Shown here: one piece after another, positions 23,445 to 31,090 of the stretch
Layout of the letters: each line of letters starts with the position of its first letter
Position numbering within the stretch: position 1 is the stretch's first letter
Assembly: GCA_041390685.1 (NCBI GenBank)
Contig: JAWKPL010000001.1
Coordinates: 992,001 to 1,056,000, forward strand
Direction: 5' to 3'
DNA from: JAIBBD01 sp041390685
GTDB lineage: Bacteria; Chloroflexota; Dehalococcoidia; UBA2979
DNA length: 64,000 nucleotides
Position numbers and translations under genes: made by a program
Notes under the pieces: generated by a model
What the model saw: the letters and a program-made list of their open reading frames with translations, nothing else
The model's database searches: none
Told to the model about the DNA's origin: nothing

Positions 23445-24434
23445 ATGCCGATGCGCCCGCGCCTGTTCGTCTTCACCGCGCTCCTCCTCGCCACCCTCGG
23501 ACTGCTCAGCTCACGCCCGGTCGGCGCGCTCGAATCAGGGCGCGACGCCACGGTGCAGGCCGACGGGGACTGCTTGCGCCTCCGCGCGACCGCGAGCGTG
23601 TCCGGCCAGGTGCTCACCTGCCTCCCAGAAGGCACCACCGTCGCCGTCCTCCCGGCGAACGTGAACGCCGAGGGCTTCACCTGGCGCCTCGTGTCCGTCG
23701 GCGGGCAGACGGGCTGGGTCGTGGAGCAGTACCTCGCCCAGGCCGAGGCCCCATCCGAGCCCGCTCCGGCTCCCGCCACCAGCACCCTCAGCGGCCTGCT
23801 GCCGGCCTCCGGCGGCGGTGCTCTCATCGTCTGGGGGGGCGGACCGACGGCCGAACTCGTCGCCCGGACCGCACGGCACGGCTGCGACGTCGCCTCGCTC
23901 TGGGTGACCGACTCCGCGGGCGCCTTTATCAGCAACATCGTCGGGGCGCCCGACTTCGCCAACGCCTCGTGGAACGCGCGCTATCCCGGCGGGCAGCTCC
24001 CGCCCCGGTCGCCGTACATCGCTCTCTGCGAGGCCGGCACGGTGATCGAGTCCTCGCCGTCCCCCATCCCCGCCTCGACGGCCGAGATCGCCGGCGACCT
24101 ACCGGCCGCTGGCGGCTTCGGCCTGGTGGTGTGGGGCGGCGGCAGCGCCGACGACCTGATCGATGCGGCGCAGGCCCGGGGCTGCGATGCCGCCTCCGCC
24201 TGGACCAACGACGCCGCAGGGCAGTTCGTCAGCTACATCGCCGGAGCCCCCGCGATCGCCAACGCTGCCTGGGACGCCCGCTTCGAGGGTGGCCCCATGC
24301 CCGGTGACTCGGCGGTCGTCGTGGTCTGCCGCGGGCGTGAGTCGCCGCCGTCGGACGGCGCCGGCCCGCTCGGGCCACCCGGCATACCGCCCGGCATCCC
24401 CGCCTCGCCCCCGGGACCCGCTGGCAACGTCTAG
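23445..24434 (+). CDS. Secreted SH3b-domain protein with two copies of an unknown module
   Basis: This 329-residue exported protein has a Sec signal peptide (about residues 1-28, cleavage near G-A-L-E) and a bacterial SH3 domain (about 35-97: C-L-R-L-R-A-T-A-S-V-S-G-Q-V, then G-W-V-V-E-Q-Y-L). Two tandem copies of an 80-residue module follow (about 113-200 and 214-295). Each copy reads L-P-A-x-G-G, then W-G-G-G, a helix, G-C-D-x-A-S-x-W, D-x-A-G-x-F, I-x-G-A-P, N-A-x-W-x-A-R, G-G and a C-terminal Cys. Each copy therefore has two cysteines that could form a disulfide. The tail is Pro/Gly-rich. A cell-envelope binding role is likely. Confidence 0.75.
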   Translation: MPMRPRLFVFTALLLATLGLLSSRPVGALESGRDATVQADGDCLRLRATASVSGQVLTCLPEGTTVAVLPANVNAEGFTWRLVSVGGQTGWVVEQYLAQAEAPSEPAPAPATSTLSGLLPASGGGALIVWGGGPTAELVARTARHGCDVASLWVTDSAGAFISNIVGAPDFANASWNARYPGGQLPPRSPYIALCEAGTVIESSPSPIPASTAEIAGDLPAAGGFGLVVWGGGSADDLIDAAQARGCDAASAWTNDAAGQFVSYIAGAPAIANAAWDARFEGGPMPGDSAVVVVCRGRESPPSDGAGPLGPPGIPPGIPASPPGPAGNV

Positions 24435-24446
24435 GCGCGCGAGGCC

Positions 24447-25379
24447 CTACGCTGCGGCGTCATACCGCTCGGAGAGGTAGTGCTCGGCTCGGATGGCGGC
24501 CGTCACGCCGTCCCCCGCCGCCGTCACCAGCTGCCGCGCCGACTGCGCCCGGAGATCCCCCGCAGCGAAGAGCCCGGGCACCTCGGTCTCCATCCACTCG
24601 TTCACCACGACATGCCCGCCGGCATCGCGCCGCGTCAGTCCCGCGAGCAGTTCCGAGGATGGCCGCTGCCCGATGAAGACGAACATCGCTGCCACCGATA
24701 GCTCGCGTGTCTCGTCCGTCCGCACGTTTCGCAGTACGAGCGACTCGACAGCGGACTCCCCGTTCACTCGCTCCACCACCGTGTCCCAGAGAAACTCGAT
24801 CTTCGGCGACCGGAACGCCCGCTCCTGCAGCACCTTCGAGGCCCGCAGCTCGTCGCGGCGGTGGACCACATACACCTTCGAGGCGTACCGCGTGGTGAAC
24901 AGGGCCTCATCGAGCGCCGCGTCGCCGCCACCGACGACCACCACCGGCACATCACGGAAGAACGCCGCGTCACACGTGGCGCAGTACGACACGCCCCGTC
25001 CGGTAAGCTCGTCCTCGCCCGGCACACCGAGGCGGGTCGGCTCGGCGCCCGCCGTCACGATCACCGAGCGGGCATGCACCGACCCGCCATCGGTGCCCAG
25101 GACGAACCCGTCGTCGACCACCCGCAGCCCGCTCACCGCCTCGTACCGCGCGCCCATCCCGAACCGCTCCGCCTGCTGCCGCATCGCCAGCGCCAGGTCC
25201 AGCCCGTTCACCCCCTCGGGAAAGCCGGGGTAGTTCTCCACCGTCGAGGTGGTCGCGATCTGCCCGCCCACCACTCCGCGCTCCCAGAGCACGGTCCGCC
25301 GCAGCGCTCGCGCCGCGTACAGCCCGGCCGCGAGCCCTGCGGGCCCGCCGCCGACGATCCCAATATCGATGCGCTCCAT
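24447..25379 (-). CDS. trxB: Thioredoxin reductase TrxB
   Basis: This FAD enzyme passes electrons from NADPH to thioredoxin. The 310 residues have the FAD-binding I-V-G-G-G-P-A-G-L-A-A at the N-terminus and V-E-N-Y-P-G-F-P. The redox pair is C133-A-T-C136 (Y-C-A-T-C-D), NADPH binding is at V-V-G-G-G-D-A-A-L-D-E-A, and the FAD-closing G-L-F-A-A-G-D-L-R comes late. I chose the ATG at 25379 over the ATG at 25385 because AGGAGG is eight bases before the former and only two before the latter. It follows trxA on the same strand across a hairpin. Its product should feed the APS reductase encoded at 17.5 kb. Confidence 0.93.
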   Translation of the reverse strand: MERIDIGIVGGGPAGLAAGLYAARALRRTVLWERGVVGGQIATTSTVENYPGFPEGVNGLDLALAMRQQAERFGMGARYEAVSGLRVVDDGFVLGTDGGSVHARSVIVTAGAEPTRLGVPGEDELTGRGVSYCATCDAAFFRDVPVVVVGGGDAALDEALFTTRYASKVYVVHRRDELRASKVLQERAFRSPKIEFLWDTVVERVNGESAVESLVLRNVRTDETRELSVAAMFVFIGQRPSSELLAGLTRRDAGGHVVVNEWMETEVPGLFAAGDLRAQSARQLVTAAGDGVTAAIRAEHYLSERYDAAA

Positions 25380-25453
25380 CTCCATGACCTCCTGCGCCAC
25401 CGCGGCATCCCCGCGGCCCGCGGATGGGCGTGAACAGCGAGGGGTGGGACACA

Positions 25454-25479
25454 CAGACGGCGGGTCACCCCGCCGTCTG
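25454..25479 (-). other. GNRA-capped hairpin between trxA and trxB
   Basis: An 11-bp perfect stem (CAGACGGCGGG/CCCGCCGTCTG) closes a GTGA tetraloop on the minus strand, followed by TGTGTG. It lies between the trxA stop and the trxB ribosome binding site. It may act as a partial terminator or stabilise the upstream trxA message. Confidence 0.6.
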
Positions 25480-25502
25480 GAATCAGTTGCCCGTGGCTGC
25501 TG

Positions 25503-25826
25503 CTACAGGACGGCGTCCAGGCGCTTCTGCAGGTCGCTCTTCGGCCGGAACCCCACGATCTGGCCCACGATCTCCCCCTGCTTGAATACCAGCAGCGTCG
25601 GGATCGACCGGATGCCGAACTGACTCGCAACGCGCGGGTTCTCGTCCGTGTTCAGCTTCAGGAACTTCACGCGGCCGTCGTACTCGCCCGCGAGCTCCTC
25701 CACGATCGGCGCCACCATGCGGCAGGGGCCGCACCATGGTGCCCAGAAGTCTACGAGGACCGGTGTGTCGCTCTGCAGGACGTCCGTGTCAAAGGTCGTG
25801 TCGGTCGTGTCCGCCGGGTGTGCCAT
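25503..25826 (-). CDS. trxA: Thioredoxin TrxA
   Basis: This is a 107-residue classical thioredoxin with the active site W31-C-G-P-C35 after V-L-V-D-F-W-A-P. The cis-proline block R-S-I-P-T-L-L-V-F follows, and the G-Q-I-V-G-F strand comes after it. It is a cytoplasmic disulfide reductant for APS reductase, ribonucleotide reductase and others. AAAGGAAG precedes the ATG. trxB follows on the same strand. The start faces the divergent csoR gene across a short region with a CsoR-type operator, so copper or redox stress control is possible. Confidence 0.95.
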   Translation of the reverse strand: MAHPADTTDTTFDTDVLQSDTPVLVDFWAPWCGPCRMVAPIVEELAGEYDGRVKFLKLNTDENPRVASQFGIRSIPTLLVFKQGEIVGQIVGFRPKSDLQKRLDAVL

Positions 25827-25898
25827 GCCGCTTCCTTTCGTGCCATGATCGTATCCAGGGTTCCAACTGTGCCGTCCGAGGTGTACTCGCGAAAGGCG

Positions 25899-25928
25899 TT
25901 GACACGGTCGGTCAGTACAGGCTAGATT
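25899..25928 (+). promoter_or_regulatory. Promoter of csoR
   Basis: A consensus -35 TTGACA (25899-25904) is followed after 18 bases by TAGATT (25923-25928). The copper-type operator palindrome lies immediately downstream, over the predicted transcription start. Confidence 0.65.
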
Positions 25929-25932
25929 CTAG

Positions 25933-25949
25933 ATACCCCTCTGGGGTAT
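25933..25949 (+). promoter_or_regulatory. CsoR operator palindrome
   Basis: ATACCCC-TCT-GGGGTAT is a perfect 7-bp inverted repeat with a three-base spacer. It matches the TACCC...GGGTA form of CsoR/RcnR-family operators. It lies between the csoR promoter and the csoR ribosome binding site, so apo-CsoR would repress its own gene. Confidence 0.8.
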
Positions 25950-25969
25950 GTCAAGGCCGGAGGACCACG

Positions 25970-26305
25970 ATGGCAGAGCCAGCTTCCCCCGAACAGCTTC
26001 GCGCCCGCTTGAGCCGCATCGAGGGCCAGATTCGCGGCATCGCCAAGATGCTTGAAAGCGAGCGTCCCTGCGAGGATGTCGTGACCCAGCTCATGGCCGT
26101 GCGCTCTGGCATCGACACGGTGGGCGCGCTCGTCCTCGACCTCCATCTCGGCAACTGTATCGGCTGCGCCGAACCCACCGAGCGCGTCGAGCTCCTGCGA
26201 GATTCCATGCGCATGTGGTGGCGCTTCGCCCCCGGCGCCGCCGGCTTCGCTGTCGGCGGTCTCGAGACCGCGAGCGAGGCCCCGCTGACCGAATCCGCCG
26301 GCTGA
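25970..26305 (+). CDS. csoR: Copper-sensing repressor of the CsoR (DUF156) family
   Basis: This 111-residue all-helical repressor releases DNA when it binds Cu(I). R-L-S-R-I-E-G-Q-I-R-G-I in helix 1 is the family hallmark. The metal ligands C34, H59 and C63 have the same spacing (25 and 4) as C36/H61/C65 of the Mycobacterium CsoR. This argues for copper rather than nickel, formaldehyde or persulfide sensing. An extra C66 and a Gly/Ala-rich C-terminal tail are additions. The ATG at 25970 has GGAGG upstream. No copper ATPase or chaperone is adjacent; the target besides itself may be the divergent trxA-trxB pair or lie elsewhere. Confidence 0.88.
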   Translation: MAEPASPEQLRARLSRIEGQIRGIAKMLESERPCEDVVTQLMAVRSGIDTVGALVLDLHLGNCIGCAEPTERVELLRDSMRMWWRFAPGAAGFAVGGLETASEAPLTESAG

Positions 26306-26315
26306 CCCGCCGCCC

Positions 26316-27317
26316 TCAGCGTCCCATGCGCTCCGTCGGCACCGCCGCGAGCGCATCAATCATCCCGCGCTCCACAGCCGCCGCCGCCGTGCGGACCGCA
26401 TTCGCGATCGTCCCCGCGTCACTCCGCCCATGCGCCACGAACACGGCCCCGTCCACTCCCATCAGTGGCGCCGCCCCGTACTTCCGATAGTCGAGCCGTG
26501 CCGCCATCGACCGCAGCGAGGGCCGCAACAGCAGCCCACCCACTCGCGCTCGCAGTGACTGTGACGCAACGGCACGCATCTCCGTGAACAGCATCTCGAT
26601 CAGGCCTTCCGCCAGCTTCAGCATCACGTTCCCCGTGAAGCCGTCGGCAACAACAACATCGACTTCCCCGCGGAAGACGTGGCGCCCCTCGACGTTCCCG
26701 ATGAAGTTGAGGGCACTCGCCGCAAGTTCTTCGTGCGTCTCGATCAGCACGGGGGTGCCTTTCGTCGGTTCTTCGCCGATGTTGAGCAGTCCCACCCGCG
26801 GCCGCTCCACCCCGCCCACCGTCGTCATGTACGCCACACCGAGATGCGCGAACTGCACCAGATGCGACGGCCGGCACTCCGCGTTCGCCCCCGCATCCAG
26901 GAGCAGCGTCGAACCAGCCGGGATCGGCAACAGCGCGCCAAGCGCCGGCCGCTCGATGCCACGCAGCCGTCCCAGGACGACCAGCGCTGTCGCGAAGACG
27001 GCCCCCGTGTTCCCCGCCGACACGAACGCCTCCGCCTCACGACGCCGCACGAGGTCGAGACCAACATAGATCGACGACTCTCGCCGGCGCCGCGCATCGA
27101 GGGCCGCGTGTTCTCCCATCTCGATCACATCCGGCGCGTGCTCGATCCGCAGCCCGCCGCCCGGCCGCGCTCCCGCGCGCCGGATCTCTGCCTCAAGGAC
27201 GTCACGGCTGCCAACCAGGATGACTTCGATGCCGCCCCGGGCGGCCTCGATCGCACCGGCAACGGTCGCGGCGGGCGCATCATCGCCGCCCATCGCATCG
27301 AGGGCGATCACGGTCAT
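26316..27317 (-). CDS. plsX: Phosphate acyltransferase PlsX
   Basis: PlsX converts acyl-ACP and phosphate to acyl-phosphate, the first step of the PlsX/PlsY route to phosphatidic acid. The 333 residues begin I-A-L-D-A-M-G-G-D-D-A-P and continue with A-F-V-S-A-G-N-T-G-A, L-L-L-D-A-G-A-N, G-L-L-N-I-G-E-E-P-T-K-G and V-V-V-A-D-G-F-T-G-N-V-M-L-K. Y-G-A-A-P-L-M-G-V-D-G follows near the end. It is peripheral to the membrane and points to bacterial ester-lipid synthesis. The start overlaps the methyltransferase stop by four bases (ATGA), so they are co-translated. It converges with csoR. Confidence 0.95.
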   Translation of the reverse strand: MTVIALDAMGGDDAPAATVAGAIEAARGGIEVILVGSRDVLEAEIRRAGARPGGGLRIEHAPDVIEMGEHAALDARRRRESSIYVGLDLVRRREAEAFVSAGNTGAVFATALVVLGRLRGIERPALGALLPIPAGSTLLLDAGANAECRPSHLVQFAHLGVAYMTTVGGVERPRVGLLNIGEEPTKGTPVLIETHEELAASALNFIGNVEGRHVFRGEVDVVVADGFTGNVMLKLAEGLIEMLFTEMRAVASQSLRARVGGLLLRPSLRSMAARLDYRKYGAAPLMGVDGAVFVAHGRSDAGTIANAVRTAAAAVERGMIDALAAVPTERMGR

Positions 27318-28078
27318 CGCGCGAGTTCGAACACGGCAACCTGCCGCAAGTCGCCATCGCCAAGGGGTGTCAGCTCGTAATCGCCATACAGCGCGGTCAT
27401 CTCCAGGCCCGCAAGACGTCCCGCCAGTTCCAGCTCACCGCTCGTGATCGTGCGCAGGTTGAAGCCATGGCTCACTCGGCGCAGCGCGCCTTCGCGCGGT
27501 TGGATGTCGTAATGGAACGTCACCTGCCGCCGACACTCCGAGGGGATGCCGTCCACCGCCACGAGTTTCGTGACCAGCCCGTCCCGCCATGCGCGTGTCC
27601 AGTGCGCCACCAGCGGCCGCGGCCCTGACGTGAAGTCCTCAGGCTGCGGCGCCTCCACGTCGATGAGCGCCACGCCGTCGTCTGCGAGGTGCGCGGCCAC
27701 CGTCGTCAGCGCCGCGATCACGTCGTCCACGGCCTCGAGGTGCTGCAGGCTCCCGAGCGGGATGAGCACGCACCCGAACCTCCGCCCCAGGCGCACGTCA
27801 CGGATATCGCCTTCGACGAACTCAACGGCCAACCCGCGGCAACGCTCGCGCGCCACGGCGAGCATCCCGGCGCTGAAGTCCACGCCCACCACGCCAAGCC
27901 CGGCCCGCGCGAGCTCAGCCGCCACGCGGCCCGTCCCGCACGCCAGCTCGAGCACCGCTCCGCGCTGCCGCGAGGCCAGCTCGCGGTACATCGTGACGTC
28001 GTCATCGAATTCTTCGAAGTCGAGGTCATACAGGGGAGCGACGACTGACCAAGGGTCGGATGTCACGTCTGAGGACAC
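27314..28078 (-). CDS. Class I SAM-dependent methyltransferase
   Basis: This 254-residue cytoplasmic methyltransferase has the SAM-binding motif I V-L-E-L-A-C-G-T-G-R-V-A, motif II G-V-D-F-S-A-G-M-L and the acidic loop V-E-G-D-I-R-D-V-R. A C-terminal beta-rich cap (H-Y-D-I-Q-P-R-E-G-A) follows, typical of small-molecule methyltransferases. The opening Y-D-L-D-F-E-E-F-D-D-D fits the same group. The substrate is unknown. The start is GTG at 28078. The gene is translationally coupled to plsX, yet no lipid role can be inferred from the domain alone. Confidence 0.83.
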   Translation of the reverse strand: MSSDVTSDPWSVVAPLYDLDFEEFDDDVTMYRELASRQRGAVLELACGTGRVAAELARAGLGVVGVDFSAGMLAVARERCRGLAVEFVEGDIRDVRLGRRFGCVLIPLGSLQHLEAVDDVIAALTTVAAHLADDGVALIDVEAPQPEDFTSGPRPLVAHWTRAWRDGLVTKLVAVDGIPSECRRQVTFHYDIQPREGALRRVSHGFNLRTITSGELELAGRLAGLEMTALYGDYELTPLGDGDLRQVAVFELAR

Positions 28079-28109
28079 GAAGCGATGCTAGGCGGCGCGA
28101 TCTGGGGGG

Positions 28110-28616
28110 TCAATTGACGGACCGCCGACCGATGTCGCCGCCCCCGCCGTCGGCAGGCAGGACGACGGCGCTGTGAATCTCAGTCGTGAGCCGCCGCACC
28201 TCCTCCGATAGCTGCGCGATCTCCTCCGTCAGGCGTGTGTTCTGCTGTAGCAGCGTCATCGTGTTCTCCGCCAGCTCTTCGCGATGATGCGCATCTGCTT
28301 CGGACCACGTCTTGTCCCGCTCCGCCTGCCGCGTCTGCGCAAGCAGGATCAACGGCGCGGCGTACGCCGCCTGCAGACTGAACGCGAGGTTCAGCAGGAT
28401 GAACGGGTACGGGTCGAAGTGAAACAACGCCACCACATTGACCACGATCCAGGCCAGCACCACGAGCGACTGGCCGATGAGGTAGTGCGGGGTGCCGAAT
28501 AGCCGCGCAATTCGCTCCGCCAGCTCTCCGAACCAGCCTCCGCCGAATGGCGCGCCAAGGTGAGCGTGCGCAACGTGAAAACGCATGTGCGACGCCTGAG
28601 GCTGCTCGCGCTTCAT
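28110..28616 (-). CDS. DUF1003 membrane protein
   Basis: This is a 168-residue inner membrane protein with two transmembrane segments (about residues 48-66 and 72-92). The hallmark F-D-P-Y-P-F-I-L-L-N-L-x-F-S-L-Q-A-A-Y-A-A-P-L-I joins them to Q-x-R-Q-A-x-R-D. A cytoplasmic coiled coil follows (N-T-R-L-T-E-E-I-A-Q-L-S-E-E-V-R). No function is established for DUF1003. The ATG at 28616 is supported by GGGAGG nine bases upstream. It is divergent from the PH-like membrane protein across 167 bases in which I could not identify a convincing promoter. Confidence 0.85.
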   Translation of the reverse strand: MKREQPQASHMRFHVAHAHLGAPFGGGWFGELAERIARLFGTPHYLIGQSLVVLAWIVVNVVALFHFDPYPFILLNLAFSLQAAYAAPLILLAQTRQAERDKTWSEADAHHREELAENTMTLLQQNTRLTEEIAQLSEEVRRLTTEIHSAVVLPADGGGGDIGRRSVN

Positions 28617-28783
28617 CGCATCGTCCCTCCCAGTGACCGACCCTCTACACCAGTCTCCCTCTCCATCGGAGAGGCTGCCGGCTCACGGTCAGCACCCGCC
28701 ACCTGCCCCTCAGATGCCCGTCCCACTAGACTGGACTGCCGAAGCCGGCACGGCCGTACACCGCCGATCGGAAACGGGTCGCC

Positions 28784-29674
28784 TTGCACTACCAGCCGTC
28801 CCGCGCACTCGGACTCCTCGTGGGCACGCTGCTCACGCTGTGGTCCGTTGGCGTCGCCGTCCTCCTCGCCAACAGCGGCATCGCCGCCGACGCGGGATGG
28901 CAGGTCTTCGTGACCTTCCTCGGCGCCACGCTCGCCGGCGCCCTTGCCATCCTCTTCGCCTTCTGGACGTACAGCCTCGCGACCATCGCCTACCTGCTCG
29001 ACCGCAACGGTCTCGTCATCTCGTGGGGTCCGGCCCGCCAGATCGTCCCGTTGCGCTCCATCCGCCAGCTCGTCCCCGCCGCCTCCGTAGGCGTGCCCCG
29101 CATCCGAGGCGTCTCGTGGTGGGGCCACCACGTCGGCCGCGCCGAGGTCCCTCAGATCGGCACCGTCCTCTTTTATTCCACGCACCAGGCGAGCGAGCAG
29201 GTGCTCTACGTCGTCACGGCGGAGAAGAACTACGCCATCTCAGTCGAAGACCCCGAGGCGTTCGCACGCGAGGTGCTGATGCGTCAGCGGCTCGGCCCCA
29301 CCGCCGAGGTCACCCACCACGTGGAGCGCTCCGGCGCCTCGCTGGAGTCGTTCTGGGCTGACCCTCGAGCTCGCTGGATCGCCGCCGCGGGCGTCGTCGG
29401 CCTGGCGCTCGTCTGGGCCCAGGTCGCGTTTCGATACGGCTCCATTCCGGAACGCATGCCCCTGCACTTCCCCGTCAACGACACCCTGGTCTCCGCGGAG
29501 GGCCGCGAGGCGATCCTCGAGCTTCCTCAAACGGCCACCTTTCTCCTCGCGGCGAACCTGATCCTGGGCGTCATCCTCCATTCCTGGGACCGGATGGCCG
29601 GCTACGTCCTCTTCGCCGCCGGCGTCGCCGTGCAGGTCGCCATCTTCGCCGCGATCGTCATCGCGCTCTGGTAG
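28784..29674 (+). CDS. Membrane protein with a bacterial PH-like domain
   Basis: This 296-residue protein has two transmembrane helices near residues 8-70, then a PH-like beta domain (about 75-165: L-D-R-N-G-L-V-I-S-W-G, I-V-P-L-R-S-I-R-Q-L-V-P, V-L-F-Y-S-T). Three more hydrophobic segments occupy 200-296. The third part includes P-E-R-M-P-L-H-F-P-V-N, reminiscent of the DUF1648 segment found in YdbS/SdpI-like membrane proteins. The start is a TTG with GGAAACGGG upstream. Such proteins are membrane-associated regulators or immunity-like factors in other bacteria, but no role is shown here. Confidence 0.68.
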   Translation: MHYQPSRALGLLVGTLLTLWSVGVAVLLANSGIAADAGWQVFVTFLGATLAGALAILFAFWTYSLATIAYLLDRNGLVISWGPARQIVPLRSIRQLVPAASVGVPRIRGVSWWGHHVGRAEVPQIGTVLFYSTHQASEQVLYVVTAEKNYAISVEDPEAFAREVLMRQRLGPTAEVTHHVERSGASLESFWADPRARWIAAAGVVGLALVWAQVAFRYGSIPERMPLHFPVNDTLVSAEGREAILELPQTATFLLAANLILGVILHSWDRMAGYVLFAAGVAVQVAIFAAIVIALW

Positions 29675-29731
29675 ATCCTCGTCGTCCCGGCAGCCATTGC
29701 GTTCCGCTCGCCAACGTGCTGGACTTGACCC

Positions 29732-31090
29732 ATGAATGACCCAGGGGACGGGCCGCATTCATCGTCGAACGGCGGTGGCGAGGAACACGAACGCCCCTCA
29801 CCGGAGCCCCTCTTCCTCCGCCACGAGACCGCCGGCCTCGCCTTCGGACGCATCGATCAGGGCGACGGACTCGCAATCATCGGAGCCTTCCCCCTTGGCA
29901 TCACCCTCGACGGCGTTGACCGCACCAGCACGCAACGGACATTCCTCGAGGCGATGGCGGTCGGTCACGCGTTCGTCGCCTACGATCAGCGCGGCAGCGG
30001 CGCCTCGGCCCCACTCGGCGCCGGCGGCGACTGGGAACAACTCGCCACCGACCTCTGGGCGGTCGCCGACGCCGCCGGCTTCGAACGCGCCATCCTCTAC
30101 GGCGTCTTCGACGCGGGTTACACGGCCATCCAGGCCGCCGCCATGCAGCCCGACCGGGTGCTTGGTCTCATCCTGAACTTCACCCCGCCCTCCTTCGGAC
30201 ACGCGGACGGCGTGCCCGACGAGTTGATGCGCGCCTGGGCGCTCAGTACCGACCCCATCGAGGCCCAGCGCTTCGACCCGGCCCGCATGCTCCAGAACCT
30301 CGGCCTGGACGAGGGCGATGCGTCTGCGCTGGGCGACCAGTGGCTCGCGTCCACGCTTCCACAGACCGTCCAGGCGCGCACGGCGCTCGTCGGAGCGTTC
30401 GACCCGCTCCCCCTCCTCCGCGAATGTCAGGCGCCCGGACTCATCATCGAGCCGCGCCGACGCCGCCTCTTCAACGGCTGGGGCGCCGCCCTCGCCGAGG
30501 CCTACCCGCAGGGCAAGCTCGTACAGCCCGCCCGCGGAAGCGAGGCGCTCGGCGCCATCTACGCCTACCTCGTCCTGCGCAGCATCGAGGCCGGCCCCCT
30601 CGCCAGCCGGCTCTCCGCCGGCCTCTCGCGCACCGTCGCCGCCAGCGAGCGTGCCGTCCGCGAACTCGACCGCATCGTCGTCCCGGTCGACGGGAGCGTC
30701 GCGAGCGGACGCGCCGTCAACCTCGCTTGCCGCCTCGGCGAGGCGCAGAACGCCGAACTCGTATTGCTCCACGTCGTCGCCGTGCCACGCGCGTTCGCGC
30801 TGGACGACCCGTCCGCCGAGGCCGTGGAGGCCGGCGAGGCCGCGCTCCAGATGGGGTCGGCCATCGCTGCTCGACACCACATCCGCTGGCGCACCCGCCT
30901 TACCTACCAGCGCGAGATGATCGAGGGCATCGTCCGCGTCGCCAACGAGGAGGGCGCGGACCTCATCGTCATCGCGAACCCCGCGGCGGACGCCGAGGGC
31001 CCGATCGGCGGCATCGTCGAGGAGCTGCTGCGCCGCGCCCCCTGCGAGGTACTCGTCGACCGGGGCGACCACGTCGAGGTCGGCGCCTGA
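29732..31090 (+). CDS. Alpha/beta-hydrolase-like domain fused to a universal stress (USP) domain
   Basis: This is a 452-residue cytoplasmic fusion. Residues about 25-290 follow the alpha/beta hydrolase fold: F-V-A-Y-D-Q-R-G-S-G-A-S, then the nucleophile elbow A-I-L-Y-G-V-F-D-A-G-Y. There the expected serine is F126, and no catalytic histidine is visible near R-G-S-E-A-L, so this half is probably not an esterase. Residues about 310-452 are a USP domain (I-V-V-P-V-D-G-S, L-V-L-L-H-V-V, D-L-I-V-I-A, A-P-C-E-V-L-V), but the usual glycine-rich ATP loop is altered. The stop overlaps the KimA-like gene (TGATG), so it may regulate that transporter. Confidence 0.78.
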   Translation: MNDPGDGPHSSSNGGGEEHERPSPEPLFLRHETAGLAFGRIDQGDGLAIIGAFPLGITLDGVDRTSTQRTFLEAMAVGHAFVAYDQRGSGASAPLGAGGDWEQLATDLWAVADAAGFERAILYGVFDAGYTAIQAAAMQPDRVLGLILNFTPPSFGHADGVPDELMRAWALSTDPIEAQRFDPARMLQNLGLDEGDASALGDQWLASTLPQTVQARTALVGAFDPLPLLRECQAPGLIIEPRRRRLFNGWGAALAEAYPQGKLVQPARGSEALGAIYAYLVLRSIEAGPLASRLSAGLSRTVAASERAVRELDRIVVPVDGSVASGRAVNLACRLGEAQNAELVLLHVVAVPRAFALDDPSAEAVEAGEAALQMGSAIAARHHIRWRTRLTYQREMIEGIVRVANEEGADLIVIANPAADAEGPIGGIVEELLRRAPCEVLVDRGDHVEVGA

